A stretch of DNA of 51,856 nucleotides from Gluconobacter sp. P1C6_b (GCF_018811945.1 NZ_JACRVU010000019.1:1-51856); one strand, 5' to 3'; shown: positions 35,415-44,508, counted from the first letter of the stretch. The notes: generated by a model not told the origin, from the letters alone. Numbers and translations: made by a program.

Positions 35415-36847
35415 TGCGCAGATGGCTTCTGCTTGCCCCGCTGCTTCTGACGGGATGTTCCTGGCTGGCACCGGATTACAAACGCCCCCCGATGCCCCTG
35501 CCTGCAACATGGCCGGGAGCCGCCGCCGTGGCGCGCGATGACCGGACATGGTGGCACAGCTATGGCGATCCGGTTCTCGACCAGCTCGTCCAGACTGCCC
35601 TGCGTGACAGTGACGATATTGCCCTGGCCGGCAACCGCCTGATGCAGGCCAGGGCCCAGTACGGATATGCCTTCGCCAACCAGCTCCCCATGCTGTCAAT
35701 TGCGGGAGCCGATGCCTACGGACAGTTCGCGAACGGACGGGTCAGCGCCCTGAACCAGAGCCTTCATTTTCCGAACAAGACCAGCAATCTCGGGTTCGTC
35801 GGCGGAATGCTCACTTACGAACTCGATCTGTGGGGCAAGAACGCCAGCCTCAGCAACGCGGCGAAAGCCGGGGTTCATGCTGGTGTCTATGCGATGGATG
35901 CGGCCCGCCTCTCGGTCGTCGCAGGGGTTGCGAAACTCTACTTCAGCCTCCGCGCGCTGGATGAGGACGTCTCCCTTCTGAAGCAGACTGCCCAGACACA
36001 GGACGATCTTCTGGCGCTGGTCCAGCGGCAGTACGACGTTGGTGCCACGGATGCCCTTACCCTTGAAAGCGTGAGGGAACGGCGCGATACCGTCCATGAA
36101 CTTCTGCCGGACATGGAAGACCAGCGCGACCGGGCCGAGAGCGCTCTCGCAGTCCTGATCGGCCAGTCCCCACAGGGTATCATCCAGAGCGACCTTCCCC
36201 GCGGCCGGAATATCGGAGACATGACCGTCCCGGAAGCGACCCCGTCCCTTCTACCGTCGGAGTTGCTGGAGCGCCGGCCGGATATCGCCATGCACGAACA
36301 GATGCTGATGGCGAGCAATTTCAATATCGGCTTCGCGCGGGCTGCCTATTTCCCGTCGATCTCCCTCGCCTCCCTTGCGGGCGTGAATAACGTCGATATC
36401 GACAACCTGTACCGGGCCACAGGCCGCGCGTGGACACTGGGAGCTGCCATGGCGGCTCCGGTTCTGGATTTCGGACGAACGGAAAGCGGCGTCCGGCTCG
36501 CAAAAGCCGGGAAGAACGAGCAGGTGATCCTCTACCAGCAGTCCATCCGCTCCGCCTTCAAGGAAGTTCGGGACGCCATTCTGGCGCAGAAGACCGCCGC
36601 AGATCGCGAAGGCGACACCACCTCCCGGGTGGCGTCAGACGAACACCGCCTGCGCCTTACGACGCTGCGTCTTGAAAATGGCTACGCCAGCCGGATCGAC
36701 GTCCTGACGGCTCAGGCCATCGTCCAGCAGGCACAGCTCGCCCAGGTCTCGGCGAGGCTCCAGCGACTGAACGCCTCGGTCGATCTCTACAAGGCGACAG
36801 GTGGCGGATTTCAAGTCCCCGCCCAGAAGGCAGCTGTCAGCCCATGA
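35411..36847 (+). CDS. NodT-family outer-membrane efflux lipoprotein
   Basis: A 478-residue TolC/OprM-type channel. The lipobox LLLTGCSWLAPDYKRP is characteristic of NodT proteins. Two outer-membrane-efflux repeats follow, with TYELDLWGKNASLSNAAKAG and, in the second, LLERRPDIAMHEQMLMASNFNIGFARAAYFPSISL and PVLDFGRTESGVRLAKA. ATG 35411 overlaps the pump stop (ATGA) and has AAGGAG 5 bp upstream. It completes the tripartite efflux complex. Confidence 0.93.
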   Translation: MMRRWLLLAPLLLTGCSWLAPDYKRPPMPLPATWPGAAAVARDDRTWWHSYGDPVLDQLVQTALRDSDDIALAGNRLMQARAQYGYAFANQLPMLSIAGADAYGQFANGRVSALNQSLHFPNKTSNLGFVGGMLTYELDLWGKNASLSNAAKAGVHAGVYAMDAARLSVVAGVAKLYFSLRALDEDVSLLKQTAQTQDDLLALVQRQYDVGATDALTLESVRERRDTVHELLPDMEDQRDRAESALAVLIGQSPQGIIQSDLPRGRNIGDMTVPEATPSLLPSELLERRPDIAMHEQMLMASNFNIGFARAAYFPSISLASLAGVNNVDIDNLYRATGRAWTLGAAMAAPVLDFGRTESGVRLAKAGKNEQVILYQQSIRSAFKEVRDAILAQKTAADREGDTTSRVASDEHRLRLTTLRLENGYASRIDVLTAQAIVQQAQLAQVSARLQRLNASVDLYKATGGGFQVPAQKAAVSP

Positions 36848-38760
36848 AAAAGGCCCTGTTTTCTCTTGTCACGCTGCTCTGTCTGGAAGGCTGTGCCTCT
36901 CCCATCTCCGTCCGGCAGCTTTCCCTGACATCCGCCTATCAGGACCGGAACCAGAGCGCCCTCGCCGGAGATCGTCTCACCAACCTGACACGCACGGTCC
37001 TGCAACGCGAGAACCTGCTGCCCCTTTGGAACGCCCATCCTGCACAGGCGCTGCTCGCTTTGCAGGACCGGACCCGGAAACATTTCTATACCAGCACACT
37101 GGACGATCAGCTTTTCGCCCTGGCGGAGCTGAACTACCTGCAGGGACGGCGCCATCAGGACCGCGCAGCCTACATGGCGGCCGCGCTTTATGCCTACGCC
37201 TATATCAATCCGGACGCCCCTGCAGACGCGCGTCCCAGCCCTTACGATCCACACCTGCGGCAGGCCTGCGACCTGTACATGTTCGGCCTGACCGAGGCTC
37301 TGGGAGCACCCGTCAATCTGGTTTCGCAGGAATGGCACCTCTCGTCAGGTCCCGTAACCCTTTCCGTCGATCCCCGACAGCTCCGATGGCATGGACATGA
37401 TGTCACGGATATCCGTCCCGTCTCCCGCCTTGCGGTCAGTGGGATTGAAAACATCTATCGCCAGAAAGGCCTGGGGGAACCAGTAGGCGCCCTGCCCCGT
37501 CTGACCGCGCAGGAAAACAAATCCTTCCAGATCGCCAATTCGCTGCGTGTCCCGATGAACCTGATGCTGGTCATGAGCGCGCCCCGGCAGCAGATCCTCT
37601 CAGACCATATTTCCGCCAGTCTTCGGCTGACCCCGATCGACCAGACCATTGCCGGGCAGACGGCGCCGCTCCAGTTCGATCAGACAACCGCCCGCGCAGA
37701 AAGCCTGAATGACGCGATGGACTGGTCCGTCGAATATCGCGGTTTCCTCGACGGGCGCCTGTTCAACAAAGGCGATCACCCGCAACTGCTGACCATCGAA
37801 CCTCATCAGTATGGCCACCGGCCGGTTGTGCTCGTGCATGGCACGGCATCCAGCGCGGCGCGATGGGCGAGCATGGTCAATGATCTGATGGAAGACACAA
37901 CCATCAGAAATCATTATGAATTCTGGTTCTTTTCCTATGCGACGGGAAACCCCATTCCCTATTCCGCCCTCCAGCTTCGTCAGGCGCTGGAAAAAGCCGT
38001 GGCCCAGCTTGGTGGCGCGAAGGCGGATCCCGCTCTGGGAAAAATGACCCTGATCGGCCACAGTCAGGGCGGTCTGCTGACCAAAATGCTGGTTGTGAAT
38101 GCAGGAGACAGGCTCTGGAACGGCATGGTCTCCGTTCCGCTGGATCGCCTGAACCTGCGCCCGCGCGATGAGACCCTGCTGCGCGATGCCCTGTTCCCGT
38201 CGCCGCTTCCCGAGGCCCGTAGCGTCGTCTTCATTTCCACGCCCCAGCATGGAAGCTATGTCGCCGGACTATCCGTGGCGCAGCTGGTCGGCCGGCTCGT
38301 GACATTCCCTGTCTCGGTTCAGGAGACTATACGCGCCGTGTTCGCAAGCTCGCCGGAAATCCGAAAGCTGAACATGCGTCCCTGGCGCGTCGGCAGCGTA
38401 TACGGCATGTCCCCACGCAGCTCGTTTATCCAGTCTCTGGCGGCTATTCCCGTCGCTTCGGACGTCGAGAGCCATTCCATTATCCCGGTTCTGGGGGATG
38501 GTCCCCTGAAAACCGCCGATGACGGCGTAGTCATGTACGAAAGCGCCCATATTCCGGATGTTGGGTCGGAACTTGTAGTGCGTCATTCCGGCCATTCGAC
38601 CCAGTCCAATCCCGTCACAACCGCAGAAGTCCGCCGCATCCTGATCAGGCAGCTCGAAGAGGACGGAACGGTTCCACCCGAAACCGACAAGGGCGGAAAA
38701 GGAACGGTTACCTCTCTGGGCGGCACCTATACTCCCCTTGAACAGGCGTGCGCCAAGTGA
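36844..38760 (+). CDS. Alpha/beta-hydrolase (lipase-like) lipoprotein in the efflux operon
   Basis: A 638-residue protein with an N-terminal signal and a lipobox-like LCLEGCAS, so probably a lipoprotein. The first ~300 residues match no family that I recognise. The C-terminal half is an alpha/beta hydrolase: VVLVHGTASSAARW forms the oxyanion strand, LIGHSQGGLLTKML holds the nucleophile Ser, and FISTPQHGSYVAGLS follows as in triacylglycerol-lipase-like proteins. A late His (VRHSGHSTQSN) could complete the triad. ATGA coupling to the channel gene is striking, because lipases are not normal parts of RND operons. It may remodel envelope lipids or cleave an exported ester. Confidence 0.82.
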   Translation: MKKALFSLVTLLCLEGCASPISVRQLSLTSAYQDRNQSALAGDRLTNLTRTVLQRENLLPLWNAHPAQALLALQDRTRKHFYTSTLDDQLFALAELNYLQGRRHQDRAAYMAAALYAYAYINPDAPADARPSPYDPHLRQACDLYMFGLTEALGAPVNLVSQEWHLSSGPVTLSVDPRQLRWHGHDVTDIRPVSRLAVSGIENIYRQKGLGEPVGALPRLTAQENKSFQIANSLRVPMNLMLVMSAPRQQILSDHISASLRLTPIDQTIAGQTAPLQFDQTTARAESLNDAMDWSVEYRGFLDGRLFNKGDHPQLLTIEPHQYGHRPVVLVHGTASSAARWASMVNDLMEDTTIRNHYEFWFFSYATGNPIPYSALQLRQALEKAVAQLGGAKADPALGKMTLIGHSQGGLLTKMLVVNAGDRLWNGMVSVPLDRLNLRPRDETLLRDALFPSPLPEARSVVFISTPQHGSYVAGLSVAQLVGRLVTFPVSVQETIRAVFASSPEIRKLNMRPWRVGSVYGMSPRSSFIQSLAAIPVASDVESHSIIPVLGDGPLKTADDGVVMYESAHIPDVGSELVVRHSGHSTQSNPVTTAEVRRILIRQLEEDGTVPPETDKGGKGTVTSLGGTYTPLEQACAK

Positions 38761-39767
38761 ACCCGCAAATGCCATCCCGCTGGCAACGGGTCCGAAAGAC
38801 AGCTGAGCGGGTGGGACTTGTCCTGTTCGTCCTCTTTGGAACCGCCGCGCTTTATTATTCGACGCCTGAGCCAGACGGACTTCGCATTGCCCTGACGGTC
38901 CTTTTCCCGCTCCTTGTTGCCGGCGCGTCGCGTCTACCAAGCAGGCTGGCCTCCCGGGCCGGTGTTGGCACGCTGTGTGGCGCAGTTGGCGTCTGGTATA
39001 TCACCGACCCACCGCGCAATGACCGAGAATGGCAGGGGGAATATGCTGTCCCCGCTGATGTCATGATGGATGGAAACCTCGCCCATATCCGGAATATCCG
39101 GAACTTCGTCTACCGGACCACGCAGGACTACACCCCGCATTATTACGACGCGACATACAATCTGGACGACCTTTCATCCGTTGATCTCGTCACATCCTAC
39201 TGGGCGGGCAATGCCATCGCGCATGTCTTTCTGAGCTTCGGCTTTCGTGATGGACGGCATGTCGCCATGTCCATCGAGACACGTCGTCAGAAGAAATTCC
39301 AGTATTCGACAATTGCCGGTTTCTTCCACCATTACGAGATTTTCTACGTCACGGCTGACGAACGGGACCTCATTGGTGTGCGGACGGATGTCCGGCATGA
39401 GCGCGTCTATCTCTATCGTCTTACGCTATCGCCTGCAGAACGCAGAAGGCTGTTCGAGAGCTACCTGCAGGAGATCCACACACTGGTCCAACACCCGGCA
39501 TGGTATAATACCCTGACCGACAACTGCACGACGGGCATCCTGACGCGGGCACAGGCCAGACTGCGATACCGACTGGACTGGCGCGTTCTGCTCAGCGGAT
39601 ACACTGCATCCCTGGCCTATGATCTCAGGCTTCTTGATACCAGCATTCCGTTTCCCCAACTCAGGGCCCAGAGCCGTATCCAGCGCCCCGCCAACGCTTC
39701 GCCTGATCCGGATTATTCCGAGGAAATCCGCCGCCAACCTCATGAAGTGAATGACCCCGCGGACTGA
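38757..39767 (+). CDS. DUF4105-domain membrane protein
   Basis: A protein of about 336 residues. Two or three N-terminal membrane helices (LVLFVLFGTAALYYS, LTVLFPLLVAGAS) precede a DUF4105 domain, with the conserved WAGNAIAHVFLSFGF and the Cys motif YNTLTDNCTTGIL. DUF4105 resembles an extracytoplasmic papain/NlpC-like fold in which this Cys and a His would be catalytic; that is family knowledge, not shown here. GTG 38757 is chosen because it overlaps the previous stop (GTGA) like all junctions in this operon; GTG 38748 and ATG 38769 are alternatives. It is the last gene of the run. Confidence 0.78.
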   Translation: MNPQMPSRWQRVRKTAERVGLVLFVLFGTAALYYSTPEPDGLRIALTVLFPLLVAGASRLPSRLASRAGVGTLCGAVGVWYITDPPRNDREWQGEYAVPADVMMDGNLAHIRNIRNFVYRTTQDYTPHYYDATYNLDDLSSVDLVTSYWAGNAIAHVFLSFGFRDGRHVAMSIETRRQKKFQYSTIAGFFHHYEIFYVTADERDLIGVRTDVRHERVYLYRLTLSPAERRRLFESYLQEIHTLVQHPAWYNTLTDNCTTGILTRAQARLRYRLDWRVLLSGYTASLAYDLRLLDTSIPFPQLRAQSRIQRPANASPDPDYSEEIRRQPHEVNDPAD

Positions 39768-39799
39768 CTTCTGTCACGCCAGCCATTATTTCCCGGTTC

Positions 39800-40972
39800 T
39801 CAGGCGTCCTGCCTTTTCCCCTGCTCGACGCACCAGGCCACCGCCAGAAGCATGAGGGTGCCAATCGAACAGAGGATCAGGGGCGATAATGCCGCACCCG
39901 CAAAAAACAGGATCACAAATCCGCCCAGTCCCACCAGATGGCAGACAGACCATGTGGACGTCACGATCCGTCCATAAATACAGCTTCCGAAAAGATAGAG
40001 GATTGGTCCCGCAATCATGACGGACAGTGCGGGCCCTGACACGGCCTCAAGGGGATTTTCCAGAAGGATATCCATGCCGACAGCCGTCACGATAATGCCC
40101 GCGATGAGGATGGCATGAATATAATGAAAATATGCCCCGAGGCGCCCGGGATCGGATGAGTGCGTGATGGCATGTTCGGCCTGCCTGATCGAGGTCCCGA
40201 AATAAAGCCACCACATGGCGACCGTGCACAGGAAACTCACACAGAACCCAAGCAAAACCGGCGCTGTCCACTGCTCTGACCGCGCCATGGACAATCCGGA
40301 AGCCATGATGGTTTCGCCCAGTGCCACCATGACGAAAAGCTGGCACCGCTCCACGAGATGGCTGCCTGAAATCGTCCAGTCGGACGTATGCGAGCGTCCA
40401 AGAAACGGAAGCCAGAAACCGAACATGGGAGAAACGTATTCACACAGAACGGCGATGCTCCAGAATACGAGCCGCAGATCGGAAGGATAGAATGCGCCAG
40501 CGATCCAGAACACAGCGCTGATCAGGTTCCACCCCAGAATGCGCTGGTAATTCGGAAGAAGCGCGTGGTTATGGGGTAATCTGCACACCACAAAGGCCGA
40601 TCGACCGACCTGCATGATCGTGTAGCAGATCGCAAAACTCAGCCCTCTTGCTCCAAAGGCCTCCGGAGCCGCCGCGCCACACAAGAGAGCAAGCGCCATG
40701 GAGGCAAACAGGACACAGCGCAACGAGGTCGAGCGCGGGTCGAAGCAGTTGGTGACCCATCCCGTATACTGCCATCCAAGCCAGGCCGCGAACCACAGAA
40801 CAAACGTCTGGAGAAAACCCATCCCGCCAAGATGATGCAGCAGTCCATGACTGATCTGGGTGACAAGGAAAACATAAATCAGATCGAAGAACAGTTCTTC
40901 GGTCGTAACCTCAACGTGACCGCTCTCCGGCCGCCTGAGAAACGAATAGCCTGCCCTGTCCTGAAAAATCAC
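39800..40972 (-). CDS. LtrA-family (low temperature requirement A) membrane protein
   Basis: A 390-residue, highly hydrophobic protein with about ten or more helices. The N-terminal VTTEELFFDLIYVFLVTQIS is the family signature, followed by GWQYTGWVTNCFDPRSTSLR and RCQLFVMVALGETIMASGL. LtrA proteins are widespread and their transport or enzymatic role is unclear. The start is a GTG at 40972. It converges on the efflux operon with a 32-bp gap and belongs to no obvious pathway here. Confidence 0.85.
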   Translation of the reverse strand: MIFQDRAGYSFLRRPESGHVEVTTEELFFDLIYVFLVTQISHGLLHHLGGMGFLQTFVLWFAAWLGWQYTGWVTNCFDPRSTSLRCVLFASMALALLCGAAAPEAFGARGLSFAICYTIMQVGRSAFVVCRLPHNHALLPNYQRILGWNLISAVFWIAGAFYPSDLRLVFWSIAVLCEYVSPMFGFWLPFLGRSHTSDWTISGSHLVERCQLFVMVALGETIMASGLSMARSEQWTAPVLLGFCVSFLCTVAMWWLYFGTSIRQAEHAITHSSDPGRLGAYFHYIHAILIAGIIVTAVGMDILLENPLEAVSGPALSVMIAGPILYLFGSCIYGRIVTSTWSVCHLVGLGGFVILFFAGAALSPLILCSIGTLMLLAVAWCVEQGKRQDA

Positions 40973-41078
40973 TGCAACATCCCGCCTGCAAGCATAGAAC
41001 CCAGCCCTCAGAACTACAGATCAAAGGTAGGCTTGTCTTCTGTAACCCACAGGAAAGAAGAACGGAGGCATATCCGTA

Positions 41079-41978
41079 CTAAGCAGACGATGCCTCAACC
41101 GCAAGCGCTTCTTCCGGTGCGGATGACTGCGAGAGGGCTCCGCTCCCAACCCACGCCGCCAGCCCCGCAAGGAGAGACTGCATGTTCCGCTGCGTCTGTT
41201 CAAACCCGGCCCCGGTTTTGAGCGTCGCGGCATTCAGATAAAGGGAGCGACAGATCTCCAGCTGAACGGCATGGATGTTCTGTTCGGGACGGCCGTAATA
41301 CTGGGTAATATACCCACCGGCATAGGGAACATTCCGACGAACGGAATAGCCGAGGCTTCCGAGCATGTTTTCAATCATGTCCGGCAAGCCGGAGACGCAG
41401 CTTCGGCCATGAACGTCCCCCAGAACCATATCACACGATCGCGCATAAGGCAGCCTGGGCATGGAATGGGCTTCCAGAAGAACGGCATAGCCAAACCGCG
41501 CCTTCATTTCGCTCAGGAGCGCTGCAAGAGCCTCGTGATAGGGCAGCCATGCCGCGGTAATCCTGGCCTTTATTTCAGAGAGATGAAGAGGCTGTCCGTA
41601 AACCTGCCGTCCCTGTGACACATAGCGCGGAATAACCCCGAAACCCGCCTTCACCTTCGCCGTAAGCAGGACCTCGTCCTCAGGGGGGGGCGGATCAAAC
41701 ATTTCCGCATCCACTTCACGCCAGTCGCGATTCACATCGCACCACACACGGGGAAGCTCGGCACAGATCAGCGTCGCGCCAAAATCCGGTGCGTTTTCAA
41801 ATAGCCGATCCACAAACCGGTCTTCGCTCTGCTGCAGTTCATGAAAGGAGAGCGAAGCCCTGTCGAGAAAATCCGACGGATAATTCCGTCCGGAATGTGG
41901 AGACGAGACAAGCAGAGGAATCGCAGTATTCCGCGGTCGATTCACCCTGAAGGACGTCAGTGGCACAGGAAGTTGCAT
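41079..41978 (-). CDS. N-formylglutamate amidohydrolase-family protein
   Basis: A 299-residue member of the N-formylglutamate amidohydrolase family (PF05013). Visible motifs are IPLLVSSPHSGRNYPSDFL, RFVDRLFENAPDFGATLICAELPRVWCDVNRDWREVD and LLEAHSMPR, whose His and Glu are likely metal ligands or catalytic residues. HutG-type enzymes perform the last step of histidine breakdown, but no other hut genes are nearby. Many family members have other roles, so the substrate is open. It lies 106 bp upstream of the divergent-free LtrA gene and 75 bp from the tRNA gene. Confidence 0.82.
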   Translation of the reverse strand: MQLPVPLTSFRVNRPRNTAIPLLVSSPHSGRNYPSDFLDRASLSFHELQQSEDRFVDRLFENAPDFGATLICAELPRVWCDVNRDWREVDAEMFDPPPPEDEVLLTAKVKAGFGVIPRYVSQGRQVYGQPLHLSEIKARITAAWLPYHEALAALLSEMKARFGYAVLLEAHSMPRLPYARSCDMVLGDVHGRSCVSGLPDMIENMLGSLGYSVRRNVPYAGGYITQYYGRPEQNIHAVQLEICRSLYLNAATLKTGAGFEQTQRNMQSLLAGLAAWVGSGALSQSSAPEEALAVEASSA

Positions 41979-42053
41979 ATTTTTTTCATATTTCGTCCCA
42001 CAGGGGGTTGCAAGGTTTTCGGGACACAGCTAGAAACCGCCTCACCGGACCGG

Positions 42054-42128
42054 GGGCGCATAGCTCAGCGGTAGAGCACTACCTTGACATGGTAGGGGTC
42101 ACAGGTTCAATCCCTGTTGCGCCCACCA
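42054..42128 (+). tRNA. tRNA-Val (GAC anticodon)
   Basis: GGGCGCA (42054-42060) pairs with TGCGCCC (42118-42124), followed by A and an encoded CCA. The D arm TAGCTCAGCGGTAGAGCA is canonical. The anticodon stem CTACC/GGTAG holds the loop TTGACAT with anticodon GAC. The T arm CAGGTTCAATCCCTG is canonical. A tyrosine integrase gene ends 192 bp downstream, so the 3' end is the likely attachment site of an integrated island. Confidence 0.95.
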
Positions 42129-42253
42129 CTCGGTCCGGTAAGAAACCCCTTGAAAATTAAGCATCTTTTTTTAGCTCTCTGGCTATAGAAACCAAATGGT
42201 TACTGCCATTGGGGACCGCTTAACTCCGGGACAATCCGACTTCAGACGAGAAT

Positions 42254-42273
42254 ATCCGTGCAAAATCCGTGCA
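42254..42273. repeat. Tandem 9-bp direct repeats next to the integrase gene
   Basis: ATCCGTGCA occurs at 42254-42262 and again at 42265-42273, eleven bases apart (one helical turn). The pair sits between the tRNA 3' end and the integrase stop, where integrase arm-binding sites are usual. Confidence 0.45.
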
Positions 42274-42319
42274 CTCTGCGCGGGATCCTGCGCGCTCATG
42301 CGAATCGGCCGTAGGTCAT

Positions 42320-43420
42320 TCAGACACTGATCCCGAGCCATTCCAGGATCTCTTCCCGGTAAGCGTCTGGCATCACCTTGGCATAGCGCGTCACCGTCGT
42401 GATGTTGCCCCATCCCCCGTCAGCCTTGAGGCGCATCAGATCCTTGTGCAGGCAGTATTGCCAGCTTGCCCAGGTGTGGCGGGCATCATGCGGCGTGACA
42501 TCAGGAACGAATACGCTCTTCGGTTTCTTCTGCCCTCTGGGTGTCCACACGCGCATGTGGCCGGGCAGCCCCGCTTTGCGACAGGCCACTGACCATCCGG
42601 ATTTGATCTGTCCGCCGCTGGTCCGCCCATTTTCAGAAGAGGCCTCTCCGATTTCCCTGCCCTCCCCGTTTTTTGACTTCCGGGCACGAACGGGGCGAAA
42701 CACGCGGCCGTCCCGGTTGGGTAGAGACGCCAGGGATGCACAAACGCGAGGCGGCAGATCGATATGCCGCTCGTTCCCCTGCTTCTGCCAGACGACAGCC
42801 CGTTTTCCCTTCAGATCCACGCAGGCCCAGTCCAGTTCGAGAGCCTCTGACATGCGGGCGCCTGTCCCAAACAGGAAGATGAGCAACGGCTTCAGGTGCG
42901 GTGCAGCATTATCGACCAGGTCCGTCACCTGCCCGGGCCTGAGGTAAACCGTTCGGCTCATTGGAATCCGCGGCTTGTCGAATGCCGGCCGTTCGCACCA
43001 TCTCCGGACAGCAGCGAACTCCAGAACGGAGCGCAGAGGAGTGAGGACGGATCCCTTCGTGGCCGGACTGGCCTGTGCTCCATCGCGCAGAATGTGACGA
43101 TAGGCCTGATCGAGCGCTGTCTGATCAATCTCAGCCAGGCGCATGGTGCCAAAATGCTCCAGAAGGCGACGCAAATAGGCCTTCGTCGCCTCGGAACGTG
43201 GCTCTGCCTCGACATAGGCAGCGACCGCATGGGCGAAGGTTACAACGGCCCGCTTGCCATAGATGCTTTCCTGCCAGAGTTCAGCTTCGCGCTTCGCCCG
43301 GTATTCTTCCGCCTGCTGGGGGTCAGAAGTTCCTGAGCTCTCATAAACGCTCTGTCCTTTGACGGTTCCACGGACATAGTACGTTTCCGATCTGGCGCGT
43401 TTGAAGAGTTTGAGGGGCAT
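42320..43420 (-). CDS. Tyrosine-recombinase integrase of a tRNA-Val island
   Basis: A 366-residue phage-type integrase. Catalytic residues of the C-terminal domain are visible: Arg in FGTGARMSEALEL, His-x-x-Arg in TPHDARHTWASWQ, and the nucleophile Tyr in TVTRYAKVM. An SAM-like core-binding domain precedes them. ATG 43420 follows a purine-rich stretch; the frame extends 20 codons further. The gene points toward the tRNA-Val gene, the common layout for an element integrated at a tRNA 3' end. Its first 180 bases overlap the excisionase-like gene in another frame. Confidence 0.92.
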   Translation of the reverse strand: MPLKLFKRARSETYYVRGTVKGQSVYESSGTSDPQQAEEYRAKREAELWQESIYGKRAVVTFAHAVAAYVEAEPRSEATKAYLRRLLEHFGTMRLAEIDQTALDQAYRHILRDGAQASPATKGSVLTPLRSVLEFAAVRRWCERPAFDKPRIPMSRTVYLRPGQVTDLVDNAAPHLKPLLIFLFGTGARMSEALELDWACVDLKGKRAVVWQKQGNERHIDLPPRVCASLASLPNRDGRVFRPVRARKSKNGEGREIGEASSENGRTSGGQIKSGWSVACRKAGLPGHMRVWTPRGQKKPKSVFVPDVTPHDARHTWASWQYCLHKDLMRLKADGGWGNITTVTRYAKVMPDAYREEILEWLGISV

Positions 43421-43614
43421 TCCAGGCTCAATAAAAGGCGTTTGTAATCCGCCGGATAGAAAATGATGCGGCGACCCCAACGACGGTGCGTCGGACCTCC
43501 GTGGAATTCGCGGACGCGGCTGAGGTGTTCCCTCAGCTTGGTCCGGCCGACACGCCCCTTGAGGCGCGTGAGAACGTCCTCGAAGGTCAGGGTGTCTTCA
43601 AGAGACTCATTCAT
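43240..43614 (-). CDS. Excisionase-like small DNA-binding protein overlapping the integrase
   Basis: A 124-residue basic protein. The N-terminal FEDVLTRLKGRVGRTKLREHLSRV looks like a helix-turn-helix, followed by a wing-like HRRWGRRIIFYPADYKRLLLSLEC. This is the arrangement of excisionase-like proteins in alphaproteobacterial islands. The C-terminal ~45 residues are Ser/Arg-rich and encoded inside the integrase reading frame region. It probably controls integrase direction or expression. That the overlapping tail is really translated is likely but unproven. Confidence 0.65.
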   Translation of the reverse strand: MNESLEDTLTFEDVLTRLKGRVGRTKLREHLSRVREFHGGPTHRRWGRRIIFYPADYKRLLLSLECPSNSSNAPDRKRTMSVEPSKDRAFMRAQELLTPSRRKNTGRSAKLNSGRKASMASGPL

Positions 43615-43894
43615 TGCACTCTCCCGTCCTCATGTCGGAATCGTTCCTTACATATTCCGCTTTGATCCTTTCGATTTCACGGCCTGTAATTCTCTTGCTC
43701 CAGCGCTCCACGAGAAACGCCCCGAGAAATCCTGTGGCCCATAAAAGCGGCCCCAGAATGAAGCATGTCAGTTCTCTTTCACGCGGCAGGGCTACAATAG
43801 AAGCAACCAGAACCGCCATGCTTCCTACAATACACATTGCGAGACAAAGAGAGTTCGCCCATTGCACTCCGTTGTATGGATTATTCTCACTCAT
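43607..43894 (-). CDS. Small two-helix membrane protein, function unknown
   Basis: A 95-residue protein with two hydrophobic segments (LCLAMCIVGSMAVLVASIVAL and CFILGPLLWATGFLGAFLV) and a charged tail. I recognise no family. It overlaps the preceding hypothetical gene by four bases (ATGA) and the excisionase-like gene by eight, so the three are one transcript of the island. Confidence 0.65.
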   Translation of the reverse strand: MSENNPYNGVQWANSLCLAMCIVGSMAVLVASIVALPRERELTCFILGPLLWATGFLGAFLVERWSKRITGREIERIKAEYVRNDSDMRTGECNE

Positions 43895-44508
43895 GCTTCG
43901 GCAGCCTCTGCTCCATGCCCCGTCTGAACGAGCAATCTGGCCTGATCAAAAAGCTCCCGGTGCACCTCTTCTCCGAAGCGTTGCAGAACCAGCTGACACA
44001 CCCTTCGATGGACAGTCCTCTCGGCAGCGACTGACACGATCTGGAGCTGGGTCCGGGCATTCTGAGCTGCCGCTTCAGCTCGCCGTGCAGCAGCTTCTCC
44101 CCGGAGCCGTTTCTGCTCCTCGATGTCGCAGGCGCGATCCTGCTTTCGGTTTTCGGCTTCGATATAGTTCAGAACACCTCTGCGCTTGAGAACGCGCCGG
44201 TGCTGCAACTGCGATACCGTCAACGCATGGTGCGCGCGGATATGCCAGTCGAGATAATGATCGCTTGCACCTCGCTGTGCCGCGGCAATGCGGGATGTCT
44301 CCAGTTGGCCTTCGATCGAGGCGATCTTGGCTTCCAGGAAATTCAGAGCGTCAGCGCAATCCGGCATCGTCTGGATCAGTTCGGGGCGCTCAACCAGTGC
44401 TGTCAGGCGTTCGGTCTCGGCCTGGTCGATTTGCGTCGGGCCAAATGTTCGCGATGACCGGGCATCATATTCGACGTCAGAAAAGAAGGCAGAATTGCTA
44501 CTGGTCAT
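43891..44508 (-). CDS. Hypothetical coiled-coil protein of the island
   Basis: A 205-residue protein rich in Ala, Glu, Arg and Gln, with a long predicted helix (EEQKRLRGEAAARRAEAAAQNARTQLQIV) likely to form a coiled coil. No family is recognised. ATG 44508 is chosen over an upstream in-frame ATG at 44568 because GGAG lies eight bases before it. It is the first gene of the small operon that ends with the integrase. Confidence 0.65.
   Translation of the reverse strand: MTSSNSAFFSDVEYDARSSRTFGPTQIDQAETERLTALVERPELIQTMPDCADALNFLEAKIASIEGQLETSRIAAAQRGASDHYLDWHIRAHHALTVSQLQHRRVLKRRGVLNYIEAENRKQDRACDIEEQKRLRGEAAARRAEAAAQNARTQLQIVSVAAERTVHRRVCQLVLQRFGEEVHRELFDQARLLVQTGHGAEAAEA

Noticed and set aside
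42056-42160. Short plus-strand open frame across the tRNA gene
   Set aside because: The region folds as a canonical tRNA-Val, so the frame is incidental.
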